Shown one piece after another: positions 9,334-19,363 of a stretch of 64,000 nt of DNA. The DNA comes from Mycobacterium lacus (GTDB taxonomy: Bacteria; Actinomycetota; Actinomycetes; Mycobacteriales; Mycobacteriaceae). Below the pieces are notes generated by a model. It made no database searches, had not been told where the DNA came from, and saw only the letters and a program-made list of their open reading frames with translations. Every line of letters starts with the position of its first letter. Position 1 is the stretch's first letter. The DNA is taken from the NCBI RefSeq assembly GCF_010731535.1, contig NZ_AP022581.1:4287952-4351951 (forward strand), given 5' to 3'. Position numbers and translations under genes: made by a program.

Positions 9334-10853
9334 CCGTCGTCTCCTGTTTTAGTCGAGTTTTCGACGGAGTATTTGACACCGTCGGGCCCTACCAGTTCGC
9401 CGCTCTGCGGACTGTATACCGCGGAGGGAGGCCCGCTCGGAGTGTAGACACACGGGTTGGGCTGCTGGCCATTGCACTGCACGGTACCCGATCCCGGCCG
9501 CGACAAGGGATCGCTGACCGGCGGCGGCGTCCCAGCCACCCGATCGGCGGGCGCCGGGTTCAGGCCGTTGTTCACCGACGGCGCCGGGATCACCATGCCC
9601 GGCCTCACCGACTGATCGCAGCGCGCCGCGGGTGCCGGGCAGGTCAGCAGCTGGTTCGAGTCGCCGAACCAGGGATTGGTCCCCAGCGGAACGTACGGTT
9701 TGGGGTCGCGGCACTCCCGTGGCGTGGCCGCCCGCTTGCCGGGGACATCGACACAGGGGATATTGCGCGATCCGCGCACGCTGTTGGCGGGCGTGTCCTG
9801 AGGAATCTTGCAGTACGTGCCCGTCGGCAACGGCTGCAGGCTGGTGTCCGACGGGGACCGCCATTCCGATGCGGGGATGAACCCGGTCAGACACGGCGGC
9901 GGCTGGTTAATCGACAGCGCAAGGTCGAGTGCGGCCTGATTCGGGAACGGCGCGGACACCGTCTCAGCGATCGACGCGCCCTGTGGCAGGAACACGAGCA
10001 CTTGCTCCACACCGTTGTGGTAACGCTTGAGCAGGTCGATCACGACCTCGAGGTTCGCCAGCGTCTGCGGCAGCGAATCTCGCACGTCGGTGAACACCTC
10101 GTTGACCTGGTCGGCCGTCGGCGCAGCCTGGGACAGGATGCTCTTCACGTGCTGGTCGTTTGCCGCGGTCTGCGCGGCCAAGCGGTTCAGATTGCGCGCC
10201 CAGCGCTCGATTGCACTGCTCGAATTGACCTGGCTTTCCAGGATCGGCCCGGAGTGCTGGATGATGTCGTTGATGTCGGCGATCTGGGTGTGGAAATCAC
10301 CGACGATCGCCTGGGTAGAGTCGACCAGACGCTGCAGCGCCGGACCCAACCCGCCGACGGATTCCGCCGTCTCGTCGAGCAGCTTGCTGATCTTGTCCTT
10401 CGGCAACGCGGCAAGCCCCCGGTTGGCGGTGTCCAGGGCCGGCCCGATCTCACTGGGAACCGTGCCCTTGGTGATGGTTTGCCCGGGTGAGAAGAACTTG
10501 CCCGGGTTCCCGGTCGACACCAGGTCCAGGTACTGCTCACCGACCGCCGACACCGAGTGCACGTTCGCCGACGCATCGATCGGGATCTTGTAGCGGCTGT
10601 CGATGCTCATGATCGCTCGGGCGCCCTGTTCGGTCGGCTCGACGTCGGTGACCTTCCCGATGGTGATGCCGCGATAGGTCACGTTGGCCGTTGGATACAG
10701 GCCACCCGATGCGGGCAAGTCGGCCTTGAGCTCGTAGCGGCCGACGCCCACCAAGCTCGGAATCTGCAGGTAGTACACGCCCAGCACACTCAGCGAGACC
10801 ACTGTCAGGATGCCGAAGAGGATCAGCTGGCGTTTGATGAAGGGAGTCAGCAC
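9303..10853 (-). CDS. mce1F: Mce1F, Mce-family lipid transporter subunit
   Basis: 516 residues. A membrane helix at about 11-30 (ILFGILTVVSLSVLGVYYLQ) anchors an MlaD/MCE domain at about 38-120 (YRGITIGKVTDVEPTEQGAR). A helical region to about 300 follows, then a Pro/Cys-containing tail. In the Mce1 complex six Mce subunits form an extracytoplasmic tube that carries fatty or mycolic acids to the YrbE permease. GTG at 10853 overlaps lprK by 7 bases, and the 3' end overlaps mam1A. Confidence 0.96.
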   Translation of the reverse strand: MLTPFIKRQLILFGILTVVSLSVLGVYYLQIPSLVGVGRYELKADLPASGGLYPTANVTYRGITIGKVTDVEPTEQGARAIMSIDSRYKIPIDASANVHSVSAVGEQYLDLVSTGNPGKFFSPGQTITKGTVPSEIGPALDTANRGLAALPKDKISKLLDETAESVGGLGPALQRLVDSTQAIVGDFHTQIADINDIIQHSGPILESQVNSSSAIERWARNLNRLAAQTAANDQHVKSILSQAAPTADQVNEVFTDVRDSLPQTLANLEVVIDLLKRYHNGVEQVLVFLPQGASIAETVSAPFPNQAALDLALSINQPPPCLTGFIPASEWRSPSDTSLQPLPTGTYCKIPQDTPANSVRGSRNIPCVDVPGKRAATPRECRDPKPYVPLGTNPWFGDSNQLLTCPAPAARCDQSVRPGMVIPAPSVNNGLNPAPADRVAGTPPPVSDPLSRPGSGTVQCNGQQPNPCVYTPSGPPSAVYSPQSGELVGPDGVKYSVENSTKTGDDGWKEMLAPAG

Positions 10854-12049
10854 TGCCTGTCCGCCCTTTCGACCAGTGGACCGCCGGGCGCATCATTCGG
10901 GTTGGGCGTGTACCGCACGTCCGGGATCATCGTTTCGGGATCGCGCCCGAACGACTGCTCGAGCGCCCGCAGAGCCCCGGAAAGTCCCGTACCGGTGAAG
11001 ATCGCATTGTCGACGGAACTGTAGGTCACGTCGATCGTCGCCGAAACGTTTTGGTAGTCACCGCGCATGAGCTTCGGGACCGTGTCTATGTCATACGGCT
11101 GGGTGAGGATCAACTTCAGCGCGCCGATCAGATAGGGCGAAGCACGACCGAGTTCCCGCAACGGGCATTGCAGCGCTTTGAGGTCGGTGTAGAGGCTGCT
11201 CTGCGCTTCACCCAGATACTGGGCGGTGACCTGGCTGAGCCGTCCCACCGCGTCGACGGCGTTGATCAGCAGGTTCTTGGTGTCGGCGAAATGTTTGATC
11301 ACGGGCGGGATGTCGGTCAGCACTCGGTCCAGCACATCCGATCGGCCACCTACATACACCAAGAGCCGGTTGGTGGAGTCGATCGCGTGAGTGATGTCAT
11401 CGCGTTGCTGGTTGAGCTGGTCGACGAAGGTATCGAGCTTGCCGAGGAAGGCCCGGATCTGGTCGGCTCGCCCGTGGAAGATGTTGTAAAACTCATTCGT
11501 GAGCGCTTCCAGGTTTGGAATGCCGCCATCACGCAAGATCAGCGAAATGCTGGCCAGCGTCTGCTCGGTAGTGGGGTACGCGGACGAATTCTTCAGCGGG
11601 ATGGTGTCGCCGTTCTTGAGCAGTTCCGGCGACGGGTTCGGCGGTGCGAGCAGCTCCACGTGCTGAGAACCCAACAGACTCGTCTGGCCGATCTTGGCGA
11701 GCGTGTTCTTCGGTAGCTTGACGCCCTTCTGCAAGCCCAGCGTCAGGGTGGCCACCCAGTTCTTCAGGTTGATGGCGCGTATGGAGCCGACGGCGACGTC
11801 GGCGACCATCACCTTGCTGTTGCCGTTGATCGCCAGGGTGTCGGGCACCTGCACATAGATCGTGTATGCACCCTCTCCGCTGCCGGGACCGCCCGGTATC
11901 GCGACGTTGGAAATCCCACGCCACCCGCACGAGCTAGCCACCAGTGCGACCACCAATAGCACCAGCCCCTGCCAGGTGCGGCGCCGGATATTCACGCCCA
12001 TCGCGCGCCTCGGTGCCCACTGGCTCGGTTTGCTCATCGCGCGCCTCAT
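10847..12049 (-). CDS. lprK: Mce1E lipoprotein (LprK)
   Basis: 400 residues. ATG 12049 overlaps the mce1D stop as ATGA; an internal ATG four codons on (MSKPSQ) is an alternative. A basic N-terminus and hydrophobic VLLVVALVASSC put a lipobox at Cys41, the lipoprotein feature specific to MceE subunits. The MCE domain lies at about 60-140 (ADVAVGSIRAINLKNWVATL). A long helical region follows with QQRDDITHAIDSTNRLL near 226. Lipidation would tether the needle to the membrane outer face. Confidence 0.96.
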   Translation of the reverse strand: MRRAMSKPSQWAPRRAMGVNIRRRTWQGLVLLVVALVASSCGWRGISNVAIPGGPGSGEGAYTIYVQVPDTLAINGNSKVMVADVAVGSIRAINLKNWVATLTLGLQKGVKLPKNTLAKIGQTSLLGSQHVELLAPPNPSPELLKNGDTIPLKNSSAYPTTEQTLASISLILRDGGIPNLEALTNEFYNIFHGRADQIRAFLGKLDTFVDQLNQQRDDITHAIDSTNRLLVYVGGRSDVLDRVLTDIPPVIKHFADTKNLLINAVDAVGRLSQVTAQYLGEAQSSLYTDLKALQCPLRELGRASPYLIGALKLILTQPYDIDTVPKLMRGDYQNVSATIDVTYSSVDNAIFTGTGLSGALRALEQSFGRDPETMIPDVRYTPNPNDAPGGPLVERADRQC

Positions 12050-13686
12050 TGGCCCGCTCCTAACTCGGCAGGCAGCGGTGGGCCACCGGCACCGGGTGCC
12101 GGCGCGGACACCGGTGGCGGCGTCGGAGCGACGGGACCGGGGACCACCCCGGGGCCGGGCGGCGGCGGCTGAATCGGCACCGGCGCCTGCAAGCCGATGG
12201 GTGGCAGCACCGGATACTCGTCGTACGCGTTGGGCGGTCCCGGTGGAGTCTGCAGGTTGGATTGAACGGGCTCAATGTTGGGTCCACCCATGAGCTCAGC
12301 CAGCGATTCCGGCGTCATCAGGCCTGCCGTGACCGGCCCTACCTGTACCCCTTGCATCCCCGGGGCGACGACCCAGCCCGGCTGGGTGTTGCGGTGCGAC
12401 AACGGCGTATCCGGCACCCAGATCCCCGGGACGGTGGTGTCCTTGTACCCATTCGGCGGCTGCAGCCGCGGCTCGGAGTAGGAGAGGTGTTTGGGCAGCA
12501 CCTCGGCGGTGCTGAACAGGTTCAGACCGAACGGGAAGTAGTTGAACTTGATCGCATCCAGCACCGGCGCCAGATACTGCGCACAAAGTTCGGCGGACTC
12601 TTGATACCCGAGCCGACTGCCGGCCTGAATCGAGCTGCAGATGAGTTGCATCGGGTTGGCGAAGGTGATCGCCGGAACGGCGACAACGGAACCGTGCGTC
12701 GGGTGGTAGATCTGGTTGACATTGGCCGCGGCCGTCGGAAGGACGTGCAGGGCGGTCTCCAGCCCGTTGAGAGTCTCGGGTTGTAACAGCCTCGTCGTCA
12801 CGTCCGCCAGGTTGTTGACGTCGTGGGCGAGCACCTCGCGGTTCTTGGCGAAGAACGGGCGCGCAACCGAAAGCAGGCTGTCGAACTGCTGTACCGCATT
12901 GGCGAGATCGGTGTCGGTGTGAGCCAACCTGGTGGTGAAGTCCGCCAGGTTCTGGTTGAGCGCGACAAACTGCTTGTCGTCCTGGTACAGCGCGTTGACG
13001 AAAAGTGCCAGGCTGCGCACCACAGCAAAGAAATCGCCACGACCCTCGTTCAGCGCGGTCAACGCCCGCGAGAGGCTGTCCAGGGTCGTGTTGATCTGCT
13101 TGCTCTTGCCTTCCAGTCCGTAGGCGAACGATTCGATGACTTCACCGAATGGGCCCTCGCGCTCCGCTACCGTGCAGCCCGCCCCGGATTCTTGCGGGCA
13201 TGTCGGGCCGAGTTTGGAGATGATGTTGGTGACGCTGTTGCGCAGCTCGTCCCACTCCACCGGCACCTGGGTGCGCTCGATCGGGATCACAGCATTGTCG
13301 GCCAACACCGGGCCGCCTTTGTAGGGCGGCTCCAACTGGATGGAGCGCGACGCCACCAAGGTGGGGTTGAGGATCACCGCGGAGGCGTTGGCCGGCACCT
13401 TGTATTTGTTCTGGTAGTGAAAGGTCACCTTCATCTTGTCGCCGACCGGCACGATCGAGTCGATCGCGCCCACCCGCAAGCCCATGATCTGGACCTTGTC
13501 CCCCTTATAGAGTGCGTTGGCCGCGGGGAAGTAGGCGACCACGGTGTTGTTCGTCAGCTTCTGGTACAGCCGCCAGCCGACGAACCCGGCGACGAGCGCC
13601 AACACCACCACCAGCGACCCGATGATCACCGACGCCCGGGACAGCTTCGGCAACTTCAGGTTGCGGATATCAAAGATGGTGCTCAA
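12046..13686 (-). CDS. mce1D: Mce1D, Mce-family lipid transporter subunit
   Basis: 546 residues beginning with TTG at 13686, which forms TTGA with the mce1C stop. The residues that follow, STIFDIRNLKLPKLS, match the M. tuberculosis N-terminus, so the TTG start is well supported. Membrane helix about 22-42, MCE domain about 48-125 (KVQIMGLRVGAIDSI), helical region, then a Pro-rich C-terminus of about 100 residues that ends PPLPAELGAGQ. An acidic insert with a Cys pair (TCPQESGAGC, about 172-181) is absent from my recalled M. tuberculosis sequence. Confidence 0.95.
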   Translation of the reverse strand: MSTIFDIRNLKLPKLSRASVIIGSLVVVLALVAGFVGWRLYQKLTNNTVVAYFPAANALYKGDKVQIMGLRVGAIDSIVPVGDKMKVTFHYQNKYKVPANASAVILNPTLVASRSIQLEPPYKGGPVLADNAVIPIERTQVPVEWDELRNSVTNIISKLGPTCPQESGAGCTVAEREGPFGEVIESFAYGLEGKSKQINTTLDSLSRALTALNEGRGDFFAVVRSLALFVNALYQDDKQFVALNQNLADFTTRLAHTDTDLANAVQQFDSLLSVARPFFAKNREVLAHDVNNLADVTTRLLQPETLNGLETALHVLPTAAANVNQIYHPTHGSVVAVPAITFANPMQLICSSIQAGSRLGYQESAELCAQYLAPVLDAIKFNYFPFGLNLFSTAEVLPKHLSYSEPRLQPPNGYKDTTVPGIWVPDTPLSHRNTQPGWVVAPGMQGVQVGPVTAGLMTPESLAELMGGPNIEPVQSNLQTPPGPPNAYDEYPVLPPIGLQAPVPIQPPPPGPGVVPGPVAPTPPPVSAPAPGAGGPPLPAELGAGQ

Positions 13687-15245
13687 TTCTGGCTACCTCC
13701 CGTGATGCCGCTACCTCCCGTTCCCCCTGGGTTGATGAACGGGGCGGGCAGCTGCTCCCCAGGCCCGGGCGGCGCTGGTGGCCCCGGCGGCAACCCCGGC
13801 GCGAATGTCGAGGGTGGTGGCGCCGGACCGGCCGGTCCCAACGGCTCCGTGCGGGCACCCGGGGGTGCGCTCGGCGGCAACGGCACCGGCGTGCCTGGGA
13901 CGTCCGGGGCTGGCTCGCCCGGGCGCCCGGCGATCGGGATGCCCGGCGTTGGCGGCAGCCCATTGGGGTTCGGCGGCGACGTCGCGACATCGATCGGCGC
14001 CGGGAAGGCCGGCCCACCGAACGGGCCGATGGTCGCGCCGGCGCACGGCAACGGGTTGTCCGGGCGGGGCAGCGCGCCCGCCGCCGGCGTATAGGAGCAC
14101 GGCGATCCGGGCGGAACCGCCGGTCCCGGATGCTCGGGGGTACCTTCCAGCACCGGCGGCGCCGGCGGCGGCGCGCCGTTGGGGAACCGGGTGCCATTCG
14201 GGTCGGGGAACCGGTATTCCGGCAGCCCGGCGCTGCGCCAAAAGTCTTCGGGGTCGAGGCCACGCTTCTTGAACGCCGCGTCGATGAACGGCTGCAGAAT
14301 CTGACCCGGGACCAGGTTGTGAATCACCACCTTGAAGAATGGTCCGGACCCGATGGCCTCGTTCAGCGACGGAAGGAACGCTCCAACCTCGACGAGCCCG
14401 TTGGCCAGGTCCTCCTTGCGCTCGACCAGGATGTCGCTGACGGTTCGCAACTGTTCCAGCACGTGGTTGAGGTTCGGGTTGTCGTTGATCAGCCCCGCCA
14501 CCTGCGCCGAGAACGCGGAGATGTTGCCCAACAACGCGTCGATCGCGCGTCCGCGTTCCTCGAAGGCGGCCAGCAGCGTCTTCGCGTTGACCAGCAGCCT
14601 GTCGACCTGTTCGCTGCGGTCACCGAGGACGCTGGCCACCTGGTTGGCTTGGGCAAGCAAATGCTTGATCTCCTCGTCCCGCTTGCCGATCGTGTCGGAG
14701 AACCGGGCCACCCCGTCCAGGGCGGCGCTCAGGTGCGGGTAGGTCTGATCGATCGTCTGCGACAACACGTGCAGTGACCGTTTGACAGTGTCGATGTCCC
14801 AGCCGGTGGCGGCCTTGGTGACGTCGAAGAATGCGTCGTAGATCTGGTAGGGAGTGGTGCTTTGACCCAGCGGCAAGGTGGCCCCCGGACGCAGTGGCTG
14901 ATTGCCGCGCGCCTCGATCTCGAGGACCTTCTTGCCGAGGATAGTGTCGGTGCGAACCGCCAGCCGACTTTCGGTGCCGATCGTGTTGGTGCCGATCGCG
15001 AACTTGATCAAAATGTGGTCACCGTCGATCGACAGGCCCTCGACCTTGCCGACGTCCATGCCGGCGATGCGCACCTTGTCGCCCTTGTTGAGGCCGCCGG
15101 CGTCGCTGAACTGGCCGTAGTAGCTGGGCCTGGCCATCAATACCGGGACACTGGTGAAGCTTTGGCCCACGCCGATGACCAGCAGCGTCACCAGGATGCC
15201 CATGAGTCCGATGCGCAGTCGGTTGGGAGGTTCCAGCGTTCTCAT
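13683..15245 (-). CDS. mce1C: Mce1C, Mce-family lipid transporter subunit
   Basis: 520 residues from ATG 15245, which overlaps the mce1B stop as ATGA. A GTG 4 codons upstream is rejected because MRTLEPPNRLRIGLMGI is the family start. Membrane helix about 10-28, MCE domain about 37-115 (KVRIAGMDVGKVEGLSIDG), helices to about 330, and an extreme Pro/Gly tail of some 150 residues that is probably extended and disordered. Confidence 0.96.
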   Translation of the reverse strand: MRTLEPPNRLRIGLMGILVTLLVIGVGQSFTSVPVLMARPSYYGQFSDAGGLNKGDKVRIAGMDVGKVEGLSIDGDHILIKFAIGTNTIGTESRLAVRTDTILGKKVLEIEARGNQPLRPGATLPLGQSTTPYQIYDAFFDVTKAATGWDIDTVKRSLHVLSQTIDQTYPHLSAALDGVARFSDTIGKRDEEIKHLLAQANQVASVLGDRSEQVDRLLVNAKTLLAAFEERGRAIDALLGNISAFSAQVAGLINDNPNLNHVLEQLRTVSDILVERKEDLANGLVEVGAFLPSLNEAIGSGPFFKVVIHNLVPGQILQPFIDAAFKKRGLDPEDFWRSAGLPEYRFPDPNGTRFPNGAPPPAPPVLEGTPEHPGPAVPPGSPCSYTPAAGALPRPDNPLPCAGATIGPFGGPAFPAPIDVATSPPNPNGLPPTPGIPIAGRPGEPAPDVPGTPVPLPPSAPPGARTEPLGPAGPAPPPSTFAPGLPPGPPAPPGPGEQLPAPFINPGGTGGSGITGGSQN

Positions 15246-16282
15246 TGCGGCGTGCACCTACCCGATGGCTGGTTGAACAGCCGGACCGTGCGGACGGGGC
15301 CACCGGGCTGCAGCCCATTGATCTTCAGCGAGATGTCACAGGCATAGAAGTTCACGAAGTCGCCATAGGAGCCGATGGTGCGCCCGATCTGGTTCAACGC
15401 GGTCGGCAACTTGTGGAGGTAGTCGCTGAGCTGCTGACGCTGATCGATGAGCGGTTGCTGAATCGCGTCCAGGTAGTTGACGGCCTTGTGCAGCAGCGCG
15501 CGGTCCTCGCCCAGCAGATCGGCCACCGTTCCCGCTGCATTGCTGATGTGCGCGGTTCCGGCGGCCAGTGGGTCGGCGCGGTCCTTCAAGCCGGTGATCA
15601 GCACCTCGAGGTTGTTGACCGTCTGGTCGAACTCCTTGCGATGCCGAACCGTCGTGTCCAGGACGGTGTTCAGGTTCTTGACCACTTCGCCAATCGCCTG
15701 GTCACGCTCGGCGAGCTGGGCGGTCAGCTGGGCGGTGTTGTCGAGAATGTCGTTGATGGTGCCGCCCTGCCCCTGGAACACGGTGATGAGCGCCGACGCG
15801 ATGGTGTTGACCTTGTCCGGGTCCAGGGCCCGAAACACCGGCTTGAAACCACCAATCAGCGCGTCGAGATCCAGCGCCGGCGACGTCCGCGACAACGGGA
15901 TGAATCCGCCCGGCGGCAGGACCCGGTCGGCGCCTTCGCCCTCGCCGCGTTTGAGCTCCAGGTAACGGTTACCGATCAGGTCGAGGTAGCGAATCTGCGC
16001 GGTCGTCGACTGATACAGCGGCACCGAGCGGTCGACGTTGAATTTCACGCGCACCCTCTTGCCGCCGTCGACCAGCGCAACGGAGTCGACCTTGCCGATC
16101 TCCACCCCCGAGGCGCGGACGAATTGGCCCGCCCGCAGCCCGCTGACATTGCTGAACTCAGCGGTGTAGCCGGTTGTACGGTCGAAGCGCATCTGGCCGA
16201 ACACCACGATGATCATCACAGTGAACAGCAGCAGCACCAACGAGAAGATGCCGAGTCGGACGACGGTACCGGTGATTTTCAT
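15242..16282 (-). CDS. mce1B: Mce1B, Mce-family lipid transporter subunit
   Basis: 346 residues, the shortest of the six Mce subunits and without a Pro-rich tail, as usual for MceB. Membrane helix about 8-28 (VRLGIFSLVLLLFTVMIIVV), MCE domain about 36-115 (FVRASGVEIGKVDSVALVDG), and a helical needle-forming region with ITVFQGQGGTINDILDNTAQ near 170. Both junctions are ATGA overlaps, with mce1A upstream and mce1C downstream. Confidence 0.96.
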   Translation of the reverse strand: MKITGTVVRLGIFSLVLLLFTVMIIVVFGQMRFDRTTGYTAEFSNVSGLRAGQFVRASGVEIGKVDSVALVDGGKRVRVKFNVDRSVPLYQSTTAQIRYLDLIGNRYLELKRGEGEGADRVLPPGGFIPLSRTSPALDLDALIGGFKPVFRALDPDKVNTIASALITVFQGQGGTINDILDNTAQLTAQLAERDQAIGEVVKNLNTVLDTTVRHRKEFDQTVNNLEVLITGLKDRADPLAAGTAHISNAAGTVADLLGEDRALLHKAVNYLDAIQQPLIDQRQQLSDYLHKLPTALNQIGRTIGSYGDFVNFYACDISLKINGLQPGGPVRTVRLFNQPSGRCTPQ

Positions 16283-17628
16283 GGGTTGATCGTGTTATCC
16301 CCTACCTGACGGCCCCACACATACTCGATCGCGTAGGGCGAACCGGTGTCTAGGTGGTTGTACGGCGCAAGGCTGTTGCCGGTGTCCATCACCAAATTCG
16401 GCGCGGGCCAGAAATCGTGGGTGATGTGCTGCCAGCAACCCGGCGCACCCCCCGGTCCTCCGTGAGCGTTCACCCGCGGCAGGTTTTCCGGATACATATA
16501 GGGGTTCGGCGCCCCGCCCACCACTCCAACCAGCCCGAGTGGCGCCAAGAGTCCCTGGGTGAGAAGTCCGGACCCAAGGATGGATACCGCCGACACGGGG
16601 TTCAGCATGAGTGCCAGCCCGGACAGCAGCTCGGCGTGGTCATTCAGCGAGTAGCCGTTACCGCCGAGGAACGTAGCGGCCTTGGGTTCGACGTCGTGAA
16701 AGTTGCGGAGGGTGCAGTACAGCTCCGGGCTGTAGGTGTCGAGCAGCTCGGCGCTTGGCACCAGGTCGGCGGCGCCACGCGCCAGGTACGGCCCGCCGCG
16801 CGCGAAGATGTCCGCGCCGGTGTTGCCGAACCCCGCCGCGGACAGCAAGGCTTGGTCCAAGTCCTTTTGCTGCTGGTTGATCGTGCGCGACGTGATCACA
16901 GAGCTGTTAAGGAAGTCGAACAGATCCGGCGCGGCGTTCGCGTAGGTGTCGCCCAGGGCCGCCAGCTGCTGGATGTCGCGACGGGCCTGCGGCATCTGCG
17001 GGTTGATGTCGTCGAGGATCGCGTTGCCGTTGACGATCGACTGCCCGAACCGCTCGCCCAGCCCAGCCAACGATTGTGCGGCCGCGCTCAGCGTCAGGTT
17101 CAGCTTGACCGGGTCCACCTTCTCGGAGATCGAGGTGAGGGTCTGGAACAACGTGTTGATTTCGGTCGTCACCGACGTGGCGTCAATCACGGTCTGCGGC
17201 GTGAGGTGCCCCTTGGCGATGACGTTCCCCGCAGCGTCTTTCGGCGTCGTCAAGGACACGTATTTGCCGCCGAACACCGTCGTCGCCTTGATGTCGGCGT
17301 TCACATTCTCCGGAATCAGCTTGAGGTATTTCGGATACACATCCAAGGTGAATTTGGCGGCCGGCTTGCCGTCGCGAGTGATCTCCGAGATGGCGGCGAC
17401 CCGGCCGATTTGGACCCCGTTGTAGGTGACCTTCGAGCCCGGGTCCATGACCAACCCGGCCCGACTGGCCACCATCGTCAACTTCGTCTTGGGCGTGAAG
17501 TCTCCCCGGAACTGCCCGTACACCAGGGCGAAAATCACCACGGCGACGACCAACAATCCGACGCCGGCCAGCTTGTACGGCGGGTTCCGTGGCGCGTTGA
17601 TCTTTGCCGGTGTCGTCATGGCAGTCAC
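16279..17628 (-). CDS. mce1A: Mce1A, Mce-family lipid transporter subunit
   Basis: 449 residues from GTG 17628 (GTGA overlap with yrbE1B); ATG 17619 (MTTPAK) is an alternative that equals the M. tuberculosis start. Membrane helix about 22-40, MCE domain about 45-130 (KVTYNGVQIGRVAAISEITR), helical region with VDPVKLNLTLSAAAQSLAGL near 173. The conserved end (GSPYAIEYVWGRQVGDNTIN) is typical of Mce1A. The segment around residues 330-375 is shorter and divergent from the recalled M. tuberculosis protein. Confidence 0.96.
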   Translation of the reverse strand: MTAMTTPAKINAPRNPPYKLAGVGLLVVAVVIFALVYGQFRGDFTPKTKLTMVASRAGLVMDPGSKVTYNGVQIGRVAAISEITRDGKPAAKFTLDVYPKYLKLIPENVNADIKATTVFGGKYVSLTTPKDAAGNVIAKGHLTPQTVIDATSVTTEINTLFQTLTSISEKVDPVKLNLTLSAAAQSLAGLGERFGQSIVNGNAILDDINPQMPQARRDIQQLAALGDTYANAAPDLFDFLNSSVITSRTINQQQKDLDQALLSAAGFGNTGADIFARGGPYLARGAADLVPSAELLDTYSPELYCTLRNFHDVEPKAATFLGGNGYSLNDHAELLSGLALMLNPVSAVSILGSGLLTQGLLAPLGLVGVVGGAPNPYMYPENLPRVNAHGGPGGAPGCWQHITHDFWPAPNLVMDTGNSLAPYNHLDTGSPYAIEYVWGRQVGDNTINP

Positions 17629-18494
17629 ACCGTGAGCGCGAAGTTGGGATTGACGCCATAGAGCGCCAACGCGGCCGACAAGACAACAACCTGCACCGAG
17701 ACCAGTGAGAAACGCATCGACCGCCCGACCGCCTCGCCGACGCCGACCGGCCCGCCGCCGGCGTTGTATCCGTAGTAGCAGTGGGTGATCATCACGATCG
17801 CCGTGATGATGATCGCCTCCAGGAATGACCAGAACACGTCATCGGGGCGCAGGAACGTCCGGAAGTAGTGGTCGTAGGTGCCGTTCGACTGTCCGTAGAG
17901 CACGGTGGTGGTGATCTGCGGGGATAGGAACGACATGATGATGGCCAGCGCGTAGAGCGGAATGATGACGACCATCCCGGCCATCACCCGGGTGGTTGCC
18001 AGGAACGAGATCGACTTGATGCCCATCACTTCCAGGGCGTCGATCTCTTCGCTGATCCGCATGGCCCCCAGCTCGGCGGTGGCGCCGGCGCCGACGGTGG
18101 CCGCCATGGCGATACCGGTGACCACCGGAGCGGCGATGCGCACGTTGATGAGTGCGGCAAAGAAACCGGTGAACGCCTCAACACCGATGTTTCCTAGCGA
18201 CGCGAAGCCCTGGATGGCGACCAGGGAGCTGCCGGACAGCGTCACGAATCCGACGATCGCGGCGGTGCCACCGACGACCGCCATGGCACCGGTGCCCATG
18301 CCGATCTGGGCGATCAGCCGCAGCGTTTCCTTGCGATAGCGGGTCAGCGCGTGCGGGATGTTGGCGAGCGTTACCAGGCCGAACCACGTCATCTGGCCGA
18401 TGTCGTCGAGCCCGCGGCCCGCGGCACCGCCGTAGCGATTCAGATTCTCGACCGCCCGCGGGAAGCGGGCGCGCAATACGGCGGCGGTCGACAT
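17625..18494 (-). CDS. yrbE1B: YrbE1B, MlaE-family permease of the Mce1 transporter
   Basis: 289 residues from ATG 18494; an in-frame ATG 9 codons upstream is rejected because MSTAAVLRARFPRAVENL is the family start. About five membrane segments. The MlaE coupling motif SEEIDALEVMGIKSISFLAT (about 156-175) contacts the ATPase, which for Mce systems (MceG) is encoded elsewhere. The TGA of yrbE1A and this ATG are one base apart. The C-terminus enters mce1A through the GTGA overlap. Confidence 0.97.
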   Translation of the reverse strand: MSTAAVLRARFPRAVENLNRYGGAAGRGLDDIGQMTWFGLVTLANIPHALTRYRKETLRLIAQIGMGTGAMAVVGGTAAIVGFVTLSGSSLVAIQGFASLGNIGVEAFTGFFAALINVRIAAPVVTGIAMAATVGAGATAELGAMRISEEIDALEVMGIKSISFLATTRVMAGMVVIIPLYALAIIMSFLSPQITTTVLYGQSNGTYDHYFRTFLRPDDVFWSFLEAIIITAIVMITHCYYGYNAGGGPVGVGEAVGRSMRFSLVSVQVVVLSAALALYGVNPNFALTV

Positions 18495-18495
18495 C

Positions 18496-19302
18496 TCAGT
18501 GCCCCGTTCCGAATCGCACACCGATCGTGGTCAGCACCACATTGACCGCGTACAACGCGACCACGCACAGCACCACGGTCTCGTTGACGGCGGTGCCCAG
18601 CCCCTTGGAGCCGCCGCGCACGGTCAGGCCGCGGTAGCAGCCGACCAAGCCGGCGATGAGTCCGAACGTGGCGGCCTTGACCGTCGCGATCACGACCTCG
18701 GGCAGGCCCGTGATCGTGGTCAGGGTCGCCAGATAGGCGCCGCCCGACACGTTCTGCAGGTAGACCCCGAAGAGGTAGCCGCCCACCAGGCCAACCGTGA
18801 TGACCAGACCGTTGAGCAGCGTGGCGACGAGCGTCGCGGCGATGACCCGGGGCACCACCAGCCGGTGGATGGGGTCAATGCCGAGCACCTCCATCGCGTC
18901 GATCTCCTCGCGGATGGTGCGAGCGCCCAGGTCGGCGCAGATGGCCGTCGACCCCGCCCCGGCCACCACCAGCACCGTGGTCAACGGGCCGAGCTGGGTG
19001 ACCGCGCCGATCGCCGCGCCCGCGCCGGAGAGGTCGGCGGCACCGAACTGAGCCAGCAGCACGTTCAGGGTGAAGATCAGCAGGACGGTCAGGGGGATCG
19101 ACACCATGATGGTCGGCAGGAACGCGACCCGCATGATGAACCAGCACTGCAGGATGAACTCGCGCCATTGGAACGGCCAACGGAACAACGCCTTTCCGGT
19201 CAGCACGCACATCCGGAAGAAGCCACCGATAAGTGTCAGGGGGGTCTGGAGTTGGTCGCGGAAGTATCCGACCAGGTTGGGACGCGTCTGGGTTGTCAAC
19301 AC
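18496..19302 (-). CDS. yrbE1A: YrbE1A, MlaE-family permease of the Mce1 transporter
   Basis: 268 residues from GTG 19302 with a purine-rich GAGGGGG just upstream. TTG 19299 is the alternative. MlaE-domain permease with the coupling motif REEIDAMEVLGIDPIHRLVV at about 131-150 and five or six membrane segments. Pairs with YrbE1B to form the inner-membrane channel. It follows fadD5 after 291 non-coding bases, the only real gap in the polycistron, so a second promoter there is possible. Confidence 0.97.
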   Translation of the reverse strand: MLTTQTRPNLVGYFRDQLQTPLTLIGGFFRMCVLTGKALFRWPFQWREFILQCWFIMRVAFLPTIMVSIPLTVLLIFTLNVLLAQFGAADLSGAGAAIGAVTQLGPLTTVLVVAGAGSTAICADLGARTIREEIDAMEVLGIDPIHRLVVPRVIAATLVATLLNGLVITVGLVGGYLFGVYLQNVSGGAYLATLTTITGLPEVVIATVKAATFGLIAGLVGCYRGLTVRGGSKGLGTAVNETVVLCVVALYAVNVVLTTIGVRFGTGH

Positions 19303-19363
19303 CGCCCCCTCACGACGGGACCCCTGGTGTCGCGGCGTCGCGGCAGATCGTGTCGCACGCCTC